A DNA stretch of 64,000 bases from Bacteroidota bacterium (lineage in GTDB: Bacteria > Bacteroidota > Bacteroidia > Chitinophagales > Chitinophagaceae). Made by a program: the position numbers and the translations under genes. A model generated the notes under the pieces. The model was given only the letters and a program-made list of their open reading frames with translations. It did no database searches and was not told the DNA's origin. This document shows, in pieces, positions 45,258 to 54,407 of the stretch (its first letter is position 1; every line of letters begins with the position of its first letter). The stretch covers positions 1,375,736 to 1,439,735 of the forward strand of contig VBAR01000001.1 in the NCBI GenBank assembly GCA_005882315.1. Direction: 5' to 3'.

Positions 45258-45479
45258 GTGAAAAAGATTGTGCTGATACTATTGTTTATTGTTTTCAATT
45301 CCCTGTTCCTTGTTCAGGATTCATCAGCCCAATGCTCTATCTGTACCAAAACAGCACAACAAATGGGTGATAAACCTGCAAAAGGGATGAACTCGGGGAT
45401 ACTTTACCTGGCGGCTGCGCCATTTCTTATTGCTGGTTTTATTTATTACCAGGCAAGAAAAAATAACCGTGAGGTATAG
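45258..45479 (+). CDS. Small secreted/membrane CxxC protein
   Basis: A 73-residue protein starting with GTG. Signal peptide-like segment 'MKKIVLILLFIVFNSLFL' then 'SSAQCSICTKTAQQMG' with a CxxC pair at the start of the mature part, and a second transmembrane helix 'GILYLAAAPFLIAGFIYY' before the basic tail. The CxxC could bind metal or act in redox. I do not recognise a named family. Part of its signal-peptide coding region is a 19-bp sequence identical to a hairpin repeat at 57826-57844 (see findings). Confidence 0.72.
   Translation: MKKIVLILLFIVFNSLFLVQDSSAQCSICTKTAQQMGDKPAKGMNSGILYLAAAPFLIAGFIYYQARKNNREV
45298..45316 (+). repeat. 19-bp repeat inside a signal-peptide coding region
   Basis: ATTCCCTGTTCCTTGTTCA, identical to 57826-57844. 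Here it encodes the 'NSLFLVQ' part of the small CxxC protein. Confidence 0.6.
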
Positions 45480-45543
45480 CCTTTTGTCCAAAACCATTTT
45501 TTCATCTTTCACATTTCATAACTTCAGCAGCTAAACTGCTATT

Positions 45544-47958
45544 ATGAAAAAATTACTGCTGCTAATATTCTTATTCCCATTATCCATATTTTCTCAAAAG
45601 CTTCCTTCAATAGAAGAAAAAACCAAAGACCTGAAGAGGTATGAAGGCTTTTTAAATTTTTATTGGGATGAAAACGCCGGAAAGATTTTTCTTGAAGTCG
45701 ATAAGCTGGATACAGAAGTCCTATACGTTACATCATTGCCGGCTGGCTTAGGTTCCAACGATATTGGTCTCGACCGCGGTTTGCTTGGTGGCGAACGCAT
45801 TGTTAAGTTTTCAAAAGTTGGAAGGAAAATTTTACTGATACAGCCTAACTATAATTATCGGGCAATAACAAATGATAATGCTGAGAAAAGAGCCGTTGAA
45901 CAATCTTTTGCCCAATCAACTATCTGGGGTTTTACAGCAGAAGCGGAAACAGGCACTCATATTTTAGTTGACGCAACTGATTTTTTATTACGTGATGCAA
46001 TGCAGGTAGCCAACCGTATTCGGGGTAGCCAGCAGGGAAATTATTCTTTCGATAAAAACCGCTCAGCATTTTATTTACCACGTACAAAAAATTTTCCGCA
46101 GAATACAGAGTTTGAAGCAACGGTCACATTTGTAAATAATGACGGCAATACCGGGAATTTCGTGAACTCAGTTACCCCATCATCTGAAGCTATTACATTG
46201 CGCATTCATCATTCCTTTGTGCAATTACCGGATAATGATTACAAACCAAGAGTGTTCGATCCCCGCAGTAGTTTTATTCCTGTTTCTTATTTTGATTATA
46301 GTACACCTGTATCAGAGCCGATTGAAAAATATTTTATCATGCGGCATCGGCTGAAGAAAAAAGACCCGAATGCTGCTGTAAGTGAAGCGGTAAAACCAAT
46401 TATTTATTATTTAGATAACGGAACGCCAGAACCGATACGCAGTGCGCTGCTTGAAGGGGCAAGTTGGTGGAACCAAGCATTTGAAGCAGCTGGATATAAA
46501 AATGCTTTCCAGGTAAAATTGTTGCCAGAGGACGCAGACCCGATGGATGTAAGATATAATGTGATCAACTGGGTACACCGCAGCACAAGAGGGTGGAGTT
46601 ATGGTGCATCAGTGACTGATCCGCGGACAGGAGAAATAATAAAAGGTCATGTATCATTGGGTTCATTACGGGTAAGACAAGATTATTTAATAGCAACAGG
46701 ATTATTGGCACCGTTTGAAAACGGAACTCCTGTTGATGATAAAATGCTTAAAATGGCATTAGCAAGGTTGAAACAATTATCGGCACACGAAGTGGGACAT
46801 ACAATTGGACTTATGCATAATTATGCAGCAAGTGTAAGTAATCGTGCAAGTGTGATGGATTATCCACACCCGATGGCAAAACTGAATGCGGCAGGGCAAA
46901 TAGATTTAAGTGATGCGTATGATAATAAGATTGGCGATTGGGATAAGGTAGCAGTTACATTCGGTTACCAGGATTTTTCTTCTGGTACAAATGAAGCGAG
47001 TGCATTGAATAAAATTCTAGCCGATGGTGAGAAAAAAGGATTACAGTTTATTTCTGACCAGGATGCAAGAGCACCCGGTGGCTTACACCCGCAGGCACAT
47101 TTATGGGATAACGGCAACGATGCCGTGACAGAATTAAAAGATGTAATGAAAGTTCGTGCAAAAGCATTATCTGATTTTGGAGAAAAAAATATAAGACCCG
47201 GTATGCCAATGGCAATGCTTGAAGATGTGCTGGTGCCAATTTATTTTTATCATCGTTATCAAATTGAGGCCGCTACTAAACTTGTTGGCGGCATGAATTA
47301 TACATATGCATTACGTGGAGATGGACAGCTCATTACAAAAGCATTGACAAAAGATGAACAACGAAGAGCTTTGAATGCTGTAATAGATTGCTTAGACCCG
47401 AAATTTTTATTGTTGCCGGATCGAATAGCACAATTGATTCCTCCACGACCGGCAGGATATGATTTTACAAGAGAATTATTTAAGAAAAAAACAGGATTAG
47501 CATTTGATATTTTATCACCAGCTGAAACAGCAGCTGATCTGCCACTGTCATTTTTATTTAATTCAGAACGTTTGAATAGAATGGTACAGTATGAGGCGGT
47601 GAATAACGGCTTAGGAGTTGGAGAAATGATGAATATTCTTATTTTAAAAACATGGAAAGCAAGCAGGATGACCGGAGTAGAAAAATTAATTCAGCTACAG
47701 ACCGAGCAGGTGTTGTTGACTTATTTATTATCAGCAAGTGTAAATGATAATAATTCTTTTGCTGTAAAATCAGTTTTAACCAAATCGCTGAAAGATCTCA
47801 AAACATTTATAGAATCTTCCCTTAAAACTGTAACAGATGAAACCTATAAAGGGCATTTGATGCTAGCATTGGAAAGAATGAATAAGCCTGCTGATGCAAA
47901 ACCAACAATTCACCGTGCCATTCCGCCCGGCGCACCGATTGGATGTGACTGGGATTAA
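45544..47958 (+). CDS. Secreted zinc metalloprotease (metzincin, DUF5117-like)
   Basis: An 804-residue exported protease. Signal peptide at the N-terminus (cut near 'SIFSQ'). The middle has 'LPDNDYKPRVFDPRSSF' typical of DUF5117/DUF4953, and the active site 'HEVGHTIGLMH' at residues 415-425 is the metzincin HExxHxxGxxH zinc motif. After that 'SVMDYPHPMA' provides the Met-turn. Substrate unknown; relatives are usually surface or periplasmic. The stop overlaps the stop of the convergent glycine-rich gene. Confidence 0.9.
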   Translation: MKKLLLLIFLFPLSIFSQKLPSIEEKTKDLKRYEGFLNFYWDENAGKIFLEVDKLDTEVLYVTSLPAGLGSNDIGLDRGLLGGERIVKFSKVGRKILLIQPNYNYRAITNDNAEKRAVEQSFAQSTIWGFTAEAETGTHILVDATDFLLRDAMQVANRIRGSQQGNYSFDKNRSAFYLPRTKNFPQNTEFEATVTFVNNDGNTGNFVNSVTPSSEAITLRIHHSFVQLPDNDYKPRVFDPRSSFIPVSYFDYSTPVSEPIEKYFIMRHRLKKKDPNAAVSEAVKPIIYYLDNGTPEPIRSALLEGASWWNQAFEAAGYKNAFQVKLLPEDADPMDVRYNVINWVHRSTRGWSYGASVTDPRTGEIIKGHVSLGSLRVRQDYLIATGLLAPFENGTPVDDKMLKMALARLKQLSAHEVGHTIGLMHNYAASVSNRASVMDYPHPMAKLNAAGQIDLSDAYDNKIGDWDKVAVTFGYQDFSSGTNEASALNKILADGEKKGLQFISDQDARAPGGLHPQAHLWDNGNDAVTELKDVMKVRAKALSDFGEKNIRPGMPMAMLEDVLVPIYFYHRYQIEAATKLVGGMNYTYALRGDGQLITKALTKDEQRRALNAVIDCLDPKFLLLPDRIAQLIPPRPAGYDFTRELFKKKTGLAFDILSPAETAADLPLSFLFNSERLNRMVQYEAVNNGLGVGEMMNILILKTWKASRMTGVEKLIQLQTEQVLLTYLLSASVNDNNSFAVKSVLTKSLKDLKTFIESSLKTVTDETYKGHLMLALERMNKPADAKPTIHRAIPPGAPIGCDWD

Positions 47959-49859
47959 TGAATGATCAATTTTTTATTTACCCCTGCTGATTGAAGGATA
48001 TAAACACCCGGGGCTAACGAAGGAAGATAAATTGTAGTTTGAAGATCGGTTAATTGTTTTTGCAAAATAAGATTACCTGTTAAGCTCAACACTCTCAAAT
48101 TTACCGGGGCCGTGTTATTTCTGCTGATGGTAATAGTATGCTGTGCAGGATTCGGAAAAACAGAGAACTCAGTTGCTCTACTACTAAAATCAACCAATCG
48201 TACAGATGAGTAAGTTTGTTTATTATCGTTCTCAATTATTTTGATGCGATAATAATTTTTTCCCATCGCGGGATATAGATCTTCTGCTTTGTAAATCTCT
48301 GAAAGACGGGATGCGGGTATTGTTTGAATAGTTGCCCAATCATTATTTGTAATTTGTTTTTCAATAACAAAATGGTTGATTGATTCGGCTCCTGTTATTC
48401 TCCATTCCAATGAAACTTTTTGTTGCGCAGCTTTTGCAGTGAAATAGGAAAACTTAAAGGGTAAAGCACCCCCGCAATTAGAAGCAGGTTCAGTAGATCG
48501 TTTATAAAAATAATTCTGAATGATTTGCCCATTATTGCCTGGACCGGCTGCAACGGCCGCCGCACAACCTGCACTCCTTCCTGTTTCAGTGCCTGCATTT
48601 CCACCATTATTATTAACAGTAATACCAGGAGTTGTTGCAGAAAAATAAATAACACCTCCACTGCCGCCACCCCCTCCGCCATAACAACGGTCCACAGTAC
48701 CACCGTCATCAGAGTTACCTCCATTTCCGCCATTTACTTGTAAGGTTATACTGCCTGTAAAATTTGTTATATCAGAAATGATGGTTCCCCCGGCGCCACC
48801 ACCACCTGCACCATCGGATAATGATTGCCCACCACTACCGCCATTAGCGGAAATTTTATAACCGTTACCAATTACATTTTCCGCATGAATAAAAATAATT
48901 CCGCCACCATTGCCACCACCTTTTATAAAAATTCCTCCGTTGGAATGACCGGCACCGCCACCGCCACCAAAAAAAACCTTTTGACCACTCCAATTACTCA
49001 ACGCTTTTCCTGCTAATCCGCGGAGCATAGTTGTACATCCGGCTGTACTTGAATTACCGCCACCGATTCCACCTCCATTTAAATTGGCACCACCACCACC
49101 GCTGTTGTTATGATTATTACCCCCACCGCCACCATTAGCTGGTGCACCGCGGCCACCACTTTGTGATGCAACAACTGCTGTAATACCCTCACCTTTCCAT
49201 GCCCCGCTTTGTGGAGAAGTGGATGATGCTGTATAATAATAGGCGCTGGCCGGAAAAAAGTTTGAACAGGTACCACTGCTTGCAACAAATGCTCCACCTC
49301 GATAGCCCGATGAATCTGCATAGATTGGCGCATTCAATGTAAGGTTCATATCACAGAAGATTGCGATGACACCACCGGTACCCGATGTATTATTCCAGGA
49401 TGTTGCTTTGATAGTATCCGTAACATTGGCTGAATAATATTCTGCCATCTTTACCATTTGAACTTTACCAGTTACGGGTGAGTAAGTATTCAAAAATGTA
49501 TGATGGAAATAAATGGTATCTGTTTTTATTTTACAGATTACCGCTGTTTCATAATTGCCCGCTTCATTCAGTGTAGTTGTATCACCAAATCCGGTGTCGT
49601 TGGCAGTATTAACCGAAGCCCCTTTCATTTGAACGATCAGTACCCTGTTATTTACACCTAAGCCGGCGGGGTTACTTACTTTCAAGGCATAAATAGTGGG
49701 CATTACCTCAATCACCTGGTAATAGGAATTGACCACCCCGCTGATATTAGTGGTCTGTGCAATACTTAATTGACTGTATAAGCATGCGGCTATCAAAAAA
49801 AGTGTTGCTTTATTTAAATGCCTGACAATTGATGATATGTTTAAACAGCCTGCTTTCAC
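47955..49859 (-). CDS. Glycine-rich T9SS secreted protein
   Basis: A 634-residue exported protein. Hydrophobic signal segment about residues 17-34 (cut near 'LSIAQ'), a beta-sandwich N-terminal part, then a glycine-rich central stretch (about residues 225-430, runs such as 'GGGGGNNHNNSGGGG') and a C-terminal type IX sorting domain 'FSVFPNPAQHTITI...LAPGVYILQSA...KKLIIH' (fragments). Gly-rich regions of this kind often form loops or elastic segments in surface proteins. The long antisense frames on the plus strand come from the low-complexity codons and are not genes. Confidence 0.88.
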   Translation of the reverse strand: MKAGCLNISSIVRHLNKATLFLIAACLYSQLSIAQTTNISGVVNSYYQVIEVMPTIYALKVSNPAGLGVNNRVLIVQMKGASVNTANDTGFGDTTTLNEAGNYETAVICKIKTDTIYFHHTFLNTYSPVTGKVQMVKMAEYYSANVTDTIKATSWNNTSGTGGVIAIFCDMNLTLNAPIYADSSGYRGGAFVASSGTCSNFFPASAYYYTASSTSPQSGAWKGEGITAVVASQSGGRGAPANGGGGGNNHNNSGGGGANLNGGGIGGGNSSTAGCTTMLRGLAGKALSNWSGQKVFFGGGGGAGHSNGGIFIKGGGNGGGIIFIHAENVIGNGYKISANGGSGGQSLSDGAGGGGAGGTIISDITNFTGSITLQVNGGNGGNSDDGGTVDRCYGGGGGGSGGVIYFSATTPGITVNNNGGNAGTETGRSAGCAAAVAAGPGNNGQIIQNYFYKRSTEPASNCGGALPFKFSYFTAKAAQQKVSLEWRITGAESINHFVIEKQITNNDWATIQTIPASRLSEIYKAEDLYPAMGKNYYRIKIIENDNKQTYSSVRLVDFSSRATEFSVFPNPAQHTITISRNNTAPVNLRVLSLTGNLILQKQLTDLQTTIYLPSLAPGVYILQSAGVNKKLIIH

Positions 49860-50007
49860 AGGGATAAAAAATAGAAAGAATTCCTTAGTAATAGAAGTAA
49901 AGTGCCGTATTAATCCTGCAATTGACGTAAACCTCTTATAACAGGTGTTGGGATTCTACGAAAAAGAGAATTGCTAAATAGTAGAAACAGTAAAACCGGT
50001 CGAACGG

Positions 50008-50724
50008 TTAAGTTGCCTTTCTTTCAAATTTTGAAAAAAAATCATCACTATATGTAGCACCTATGGGAATATCTTTTTCAGCAATTCGTATAAAATTTCC
50101 TTCAATGTATTTAATTCTGTTGATAGCTACAATAAAGCCCTTGTGTACCCGTATAAATTTATTTGCAGGAAGATTTTCCAGCATTTTTTTCATAGTTTCA
50201 TTTACCAATAACGTTTCCGATTCAGTCATCACTTTCATATAGTCCCCCACTGCTTCAATATAGAGAATGCTATCAAGATTAATTTTATGTAATTTTTTAT
50301 CTGCTTTCAGAAAAGCAAAAGATGGAGGAGACGGCTCAATTCTTTGAGATGGGGTCACGGAGGAATTTATTTTTTCAATTGCTTTATTTACAGCTTTCAG
50401 AAAGCGTTCAAATGAAAATGGTTTTAATAAATAGTCAACCGCATTTAATTCAAATCCTTCTACCGCAAATTCCGGGTAAGCTGTTGTAAAAATTATGTGC
50501 GGAGGATGAATAAGCGTTTTAATAAAATTGATCCCTGATAGTTTTGGCAGATTGATATCAAGAAAAAGCAATTGAATATTTTGCTGTGATAATATTGGCT
50601 GCGCTTCCAATGCATCGGCACATACTGCAACCAGTTCTAGTGAAGGATGGTCAGAAATATATTTTTTAAGGATATTCTGTGCCAAGGGTTCATCTTCTAT
50701 TATTAGGCATTTATATCGGCTCAT
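50008..50724 (-). CDS. LytTR-family response regulator 2
   Basis: A 238-residue regulator: receiver ('IIEDEPLAQNIL', phosphoacceptor in 'LLFLDINLPKLSG', Lys in 'LLKPFSFERF') and LytTR DNA-binding domain ('IEAVGDYMKVMTESE', 'RVHKGFIVAINRIKYIEGN'). Its start overlaps the stop of the sensor gene by 4 nt (ATGA), a strong sign of translational coupling to that kinase. The target genes are likely the upstream lipoprotein/hydrolase genes of the same strand (inference). Confidence 0.93.
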   Translation of the reverse strand: MSRYKCLIIEDEPLAQNILKKYISDHPSLELVAVCADALEAQPILSQQNIQLLFLDINLPKLSGINFIKTLIHPPHIIFTTAYPEFAVEGFELNAVDYLLKPFSFERFLKAVNKAIEKINSSVTPSQRIEPSPPSFAFLKADKKLHKINLDSILYIEAVGDYMKVMTESETLLVNETMKKMLENLPANKFIRVHKGFIVAINRIKYIEGNFIRIAEKDIPIGATYSDDFFSKFERKAT

Positions 50725-51767
50725 AAACTTAATTGTAATGCGACAACAAAACGATCCTGTTCATCTTTTATGTTCAGCAAATGTTTGCCCGGATACAATA
50801 ACTCTAACTGGCGTTTTACATTTTCAAGCCCAAGGCCATTATGATCGCCTGTTTTTACATCATCAATGTAGCCTTTATTATTTTCCACTGTAAAATTCAG
50901 CTTATTCTTCTCCACTTTTATATCAAGCTTTATAAATGTATTTTCTGAACTTCCTTTAGCGCCATGCTTGAATGCATTTTCAAGAAATGTAATAAGAAGC
51001 AATGGTGCAATTTGCTGATCGTTGATCTCTCCGGATATTTTTGTTTCAATATCTAATTGTGCATCCGAACGCAGCTTTTGGAGAGCAATATACTCCTTCA
51101 CAACGGTCAGATCTTTTTCTAACGGAATAAAATTGTCTCTGGACCCATAAAGAAAATATCGCATCAGGTCCGACAGTTGTAATACTGTACCGGGTAATCG
51201 CTCATCTTTATCCAGCGCCATGGAATAGATGCTGTTCAGTGTATTAAAAAAGAAATGCGGATTGATCTGCGCTTTCAGCGCTTTTAGTTCCACTTCAGTT
51301 TTTTGTTTTTCTTTTTCCAGCAATTCTTTTTGTAATTCGCTTACCAGGAACCATGATTTTGAAAGCTTGAGCAGCATTGTGATGATAGTGTAAACAATAA
51401 AAAAAAGAACAATCTCACGGTAAGTAAAATAGGAGATAAAAAAATAATCAGGGAATAGTTTTGCAGACCAGTCGTCAAAAAAACTATAATTGATCCATGC
51501 AAAAAGAATGATAAGGACAACTAATGAAAATAAATAAAACAGGATTCGTTTCTTGTTTCCCAGCTTTGGTAAAAGCAATTCTATATTTAAATAAACAGCC
51601 GGTAAGAGTGTAAGCTGGAATAGGATTGTATAGATGTAATCTATCTTTTCAGGCTTAGCCCCAGTTTTAAAAAGATAAAGGAACACAAAGAATGATAGCA
51701 CCCAGAATGCCAGGTGCTGAATAATTCTCAATATCGGATGATTGAGTTCCCAATACTTTTTCTTCAT
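50721..51767 (-). CDS. LytS/YehU-type sensor histidine kinase
   Basis: A 348-residue kinase with four N-terminal membrane helices (residues about 15-130), a coiled-coil linker ('LVSELQKELLEKEKQKTEVELKAL' fragments), His-kinase motif 'QINPHFFFNTLNSI' and ATPase N-box 'FLENAFKHGAKG'. There is no extracytoplasmic domain, so it senses within the membrane or through a partner. It is 3 nt after the stop of a lipoprotein gene, which may supply the sensory part (inference). Confidence 0.92.
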   Translation of the reverse strand: MKKKYWELNHPILRIIQHLAFWVLSFFVFLYLFKTGAKPEKIDYIYTILFQLTLLPAVYLNIELLLPKLGNKKRILFYLFSLVVLIILFAWINYSFFDDWSAKLFPDYFFISYFTYREIVLFFIVYTIITMLLKLSKSWFLVSELQKELLEKEKQKTEVELKALKAQINPHFFFNTLNSIYSMALDKDERLPGTVLQLSDLMRYFLYGSRDNFIPLEKDLTVVKEYIALQKLRSDAQLDIETKISGEINDQQIAPLLLITFLENAFKHGAKGSSENTFIKLDIKVEKNKLNFTVENNKGYIDDVKTGDHNGLGLENVKRQLELLYPGKHLLNIKDEQDRFVVALQLSL

Positions 51768-51770
51768 TCC

Positions 51771-52451
51771 TCAGCTTTTACGAATCAAGGTAACAGAATT
51801 TTCTTTGGTAAAGAAACGACTATCATTACCATACTTTTCAAGAAACTTTTGCAATTCTGTGGTGGAGGCAGTGATCAAGAAGGTATCATAGAACTCATCG
51901 GTTTCATTTTTTATTTTCATCCGACCTGACTTTATCTGGTCATGCAGATAACCTCCATCAATAAAATCAAATTGCAGTGTGTTCGTATTGCTGAAATGTA
52001 TACGGGCAATAGTATAAGAATTGATTCGGTTAGGAAGATCGATTACAGCTTCATTATTGGCACTATCTGTATTTGTCATAACCACAGGTGTGAAGTTCAT
52101 AAATAAAAGACCGTTCAGTTTGATCATGCTTCCAAACAACAGATATCGTATTCCATTTTTAGTATATTCTATCATATAAGATTTGGAAAAAAGAGCGGAA
52201 TCTTCTTTATCTTTTTTCGATAATTGACCATTATTTTCATTACGACTCTTTTCAAGGTCTTTTTGGTTCTTTTTGTAGAAGTCACTATTGAAAACATTTT
52301 GAACAATATATTCCTGCCCGTCTTGCGTCCATGCCCCCTCAAGCCTCCTATCAGCAATGGCTGTATTATAGGTGACAAGAGGCTGAAGAGAAGTAACGCA
52401 GGAAGAAGCCGTAACAACCAGGATGGATAAAGCGAAGAATATCTTTTTCAT
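51771..52451 (-). CDS. Lipoprotein, paralogue A
   Basis: A 226-residue lipoprotein: signal peptide with lipobox 'TASSC' (Cys18), then 'LQPLVTYNTAIADRRLEGAW' and, near the C-terminus, 'LITASTTELQKFLEKYGND'. It is homologous in layout to paralogue B (52482-53108), which has 'LHPIFTEKDLAYDPKLIGTW' and 'ITASTKELQQYLLKYGDE'. No named domain recognised. Its stop lies 3 nt before the sensor kinase start. Confidence 0.82.
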   Translation of the reverse strand: MKKIFFALSILVVTASSCVTSLQPLVTYNTAIADRRLEGAWTQDGQEYIVQNVFNSDFYKKNQKDLEKSRNENNGQLSKKDKEDSALFSKSYMIEYTKNGIRYLLFGSMIKLNGLLFMNFTPVVMTNTDSANNEAVIDLPNRINSYTIARIHFSNTNTLQFDFIDGGYLHDQIKSGRMKIKNETDEFYDTFLITASTTELQKFLEKYGNDSRFFTKENSVTLIRKS

Positions 52452-52481
52452 TTTCTAAAAATTTATATTTAGATATAATAG

Positions 52482-53108
52482 TTATTTTTTAAAAGCTGTT
52501 TTTTCACTTCTGTAAGCCGAAGGCTCATCACCATATTTAAGAAGATATTGCTGAAGCTCTTTAGTAGAAGCAGTTATTGTTATATTATCATCAGCATCTG
52601 TTTCATGACTGATCCGGATCTTTTTTTCATCGATCAGGTTTTTTACATACGATCCATCTAATTGGCTTAATTCAAAACTTCCGTCATTTAAAATTTCGAC
52701 ACGATAAGATGTATGCATTTTTACTAAATGCACTCCGAAGAATTCATCGATCTTCCGGTCTTCTTTTTTATCAGCCGGATAATAATCAAAATAAAGGTGT
52801 TTACCGATCCGTGCAAGAAAGGCAATATACTGTTCTGAAACTTTTCCATTCTCATCCCGGTAACTGATAAAATAGCCTTTTTGCTTAATAGAAGAAATAG
52901 TTCCCGGGATATCTAAAGAGCTTTCTGTAGTAAGATTGCTGATAACTGCGCTGCCTTTATTTCCCTGGTTCTCGATTTTCCAGGTACCGATAAGTTTTGG
53001 ATCGTAAGCCAGGTCTTTTTCAGTAAAAATGGGATGAAGGGTGTTAAGGCAACCGCTTAAGAAAATAATTAGAAAAGTGAAACCGAGAATTATAGCTACT
53101 TTTTTCAT
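52482..53108 (-). CDS. Lipoprotein, paralogue B
   Basis: A 208-residue lipoprotein: signal peptide with lipobox 'FLSGC' (Cys20), then 'LHPIFTEKDLAYDPKLIGTW' and the C-terminal box 'ITASTKELQQYLLKYGDE'. It is 30 nt upstream of paralogue A, so the pair arose by tandem duplication. The boxes lie at the same ends as in A; the middle sections differ. Function unknown. Confidence 0.82.
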   Translation of the reverse strand: MKKVAIILGFTFLIIFLSGCLNTLHPIFTEKDLAYDPKLIGTWKIENQGNKGSAVISNLTTESSLDIPGTISSIKQKGYFISYRDENGKVSEQYIAFLARIGKHLYFDYYPADKKEDRKIDEFFGVHLVKMHTSYRVEILNDGSFELSQLDGSYVKNLIDEKKIRISHETDADDNITITASTKELQQYLLKYGDEPSAYRSEKTAFKK

Positions 53109-53206
53109 ATTTCAATTTTTATAATTCAAAACTATTGGTATCCCTGAGAGAAGGGAAATTATTTCGTTGTACATGGGCATTTTGACGACGAATTAAAAGT
53201 AGAGTA

Positions 53207-54397
53207 TCATTTCTGATCAGTTTCTGATCCCCTGAGTAATTCAGTGACCAATTCTTTACGAAACTCGAGAAACATTTCTTTGAAGGGTGAATCCGTACCA
53301 ATACCACAATTCATCATTAAAACATACATAATATCCTGGGCTGGGAACCAAAACAGGTCAGCAGTATAGGCCGCTTCTCTTCCCCTATGGCCATAAGCAA
53401 ATTTGTCAGTTCCTGTATCCTGGAAATCTTTCCAAATGCCCAACCCAAATGCTACTGCTTTTTCTTCAGTATCCTGCGTAAAGCTCAGCATTTGCTTTAA
53501 GCTGCTATCATTCAACAAGGTCTTTTTGATCAATAGCGCATCCAAAAACTTAGATAGATCTGCAACGGTACTAAACATTCCACTGAACCCATTCCCTGAT
53601 CCACCGATATTCAGGTGTGTGAGATTAATAAGATGGTTATTGCTGTACAGGTCGGCATAACCTTGGGCCAAATTTTTTGGGGGAGCCTTGCGATCAATAT
53701 AATGTGTATGATCTAAAAGAAGTGGGTCAATGATATCTCTCTGGATCAAGGATGCATGATCGATCGAGTCCTTAAATCCTTCATCAAGTATTACCGATAA
53801 TAATAAAAAATTCGAGTTGCTATACATTCCTTTTTCTCCGGGAATAAATTCAGGCTTTGTGTTCGCCAGAAATTTCAACAGGTCATTCTTTTTCCAGTTA
53901 TTTAAAGGATGATCAAGCAGGTTGGTAACAAAACGACTGGTTTTGATAAAATCAGGTAACCCACTTGTATGATTCAATAGATGCCGGATGGTGATTTTCT
54001 CTGCATTTGGAATGTCTTTAAATCTATACCCGCACTTAAAAGTATTGATCGGTTTGTCAATATCCAGTTTTCCATCTTCCTGCAACCTGAGCGTAACAAC
54101 AGCTACAAACATTTTGGTAATACTGGCGATCATTAATTTATTCGTGGTTTCCATAGCGACCCCTTTTTCTATATCAGAAAATCCGGCGGCTGTTTGCCAG
54201 GTGGAATCACCATTCTTTACCAATAGTATCATCCCGGGTAAACCTTTATTTACGTAATCATTTACCAATCCTTGAAGCTTCGAAGTTTTGAAAACAGAGT
54301 TCTGGTTTTTAATAATATTTTGAACGGATGGTTGTGCTTGGAGCACTGTGTGTCCTGTAAGTAAAACTGCCACTACCAGGAAAAATAAATTTTTCAT
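53207..54397 (-). CDS. Class-C beta-lactamase-like serine hydrolase
   Basis: A 396-residue exported hydrolase of the beta-lactamase/penicillin-binding-protein-like (serine hydrolase) family. Catalytic Ser and Lys in 'ASITKMF' (Ser92, Lys95), Tyr motif 'MYSNSNF' near residue 180, and third motif 'GHRG' replacing the KTG box, as in many esterase/peptidase members. Signal peptide cut near 'VLQAQ' (residue 22). The start is the ATG at 54397; the longer frame has no signal peptide at its start. Substrate unknown: not safely a resistance enzyme. Confidence 0.88.
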   Translation of the reverse strand: MKNLFFLVVAVLLTGHTVLQAQPSVQNIIKNQNSVFKTSKLQGLVNDYVNKGLPGMILLVKNGDSTWQTAAGFSDIEKGVAMETTNKLMIASITKMFVAVVTLRLQEDGKLDIDKPINTFKCGYRFKDIPNAEKITIRHLLNHTSGLPDFIKTSRFVTNLLDHPLNNWKKNDLLKFLANTKPEFIPGEKGMYSNSNFLLLSVILDEGFKDSIDHASLIQRDIIDPLLLDHTHYIDRKAPPKNLAQGYADLYSNNHLINLTHLNIGGSGNGFSGMFSTVADLSKFLDALLIKKTLLNDSSLKQMLSFTQDTEEKAVAFGLGIWKDFQDTGTDKFAYGHRGREAAYTADLFWFPAQDIMYVLMMNCGIGTDSPFKEMFLEFRKELVTELLRGSETDQK

Positions 54398-54407
54398 AAT
54401 AAAATAT

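Noticed and set aside
48395-49333. Long frames in the glycine-rich gene on the other frames and strand
   Set aside because: They arise from GGN/GCC low-complexity codons; none has homology-like motifs.
53207-54397. Reading the serine hydrolase as a beta-lactam resistance gene
   Set aside because: The third active-site box is GHRG in place of KTG; the family is mostly esterases and peptidases.
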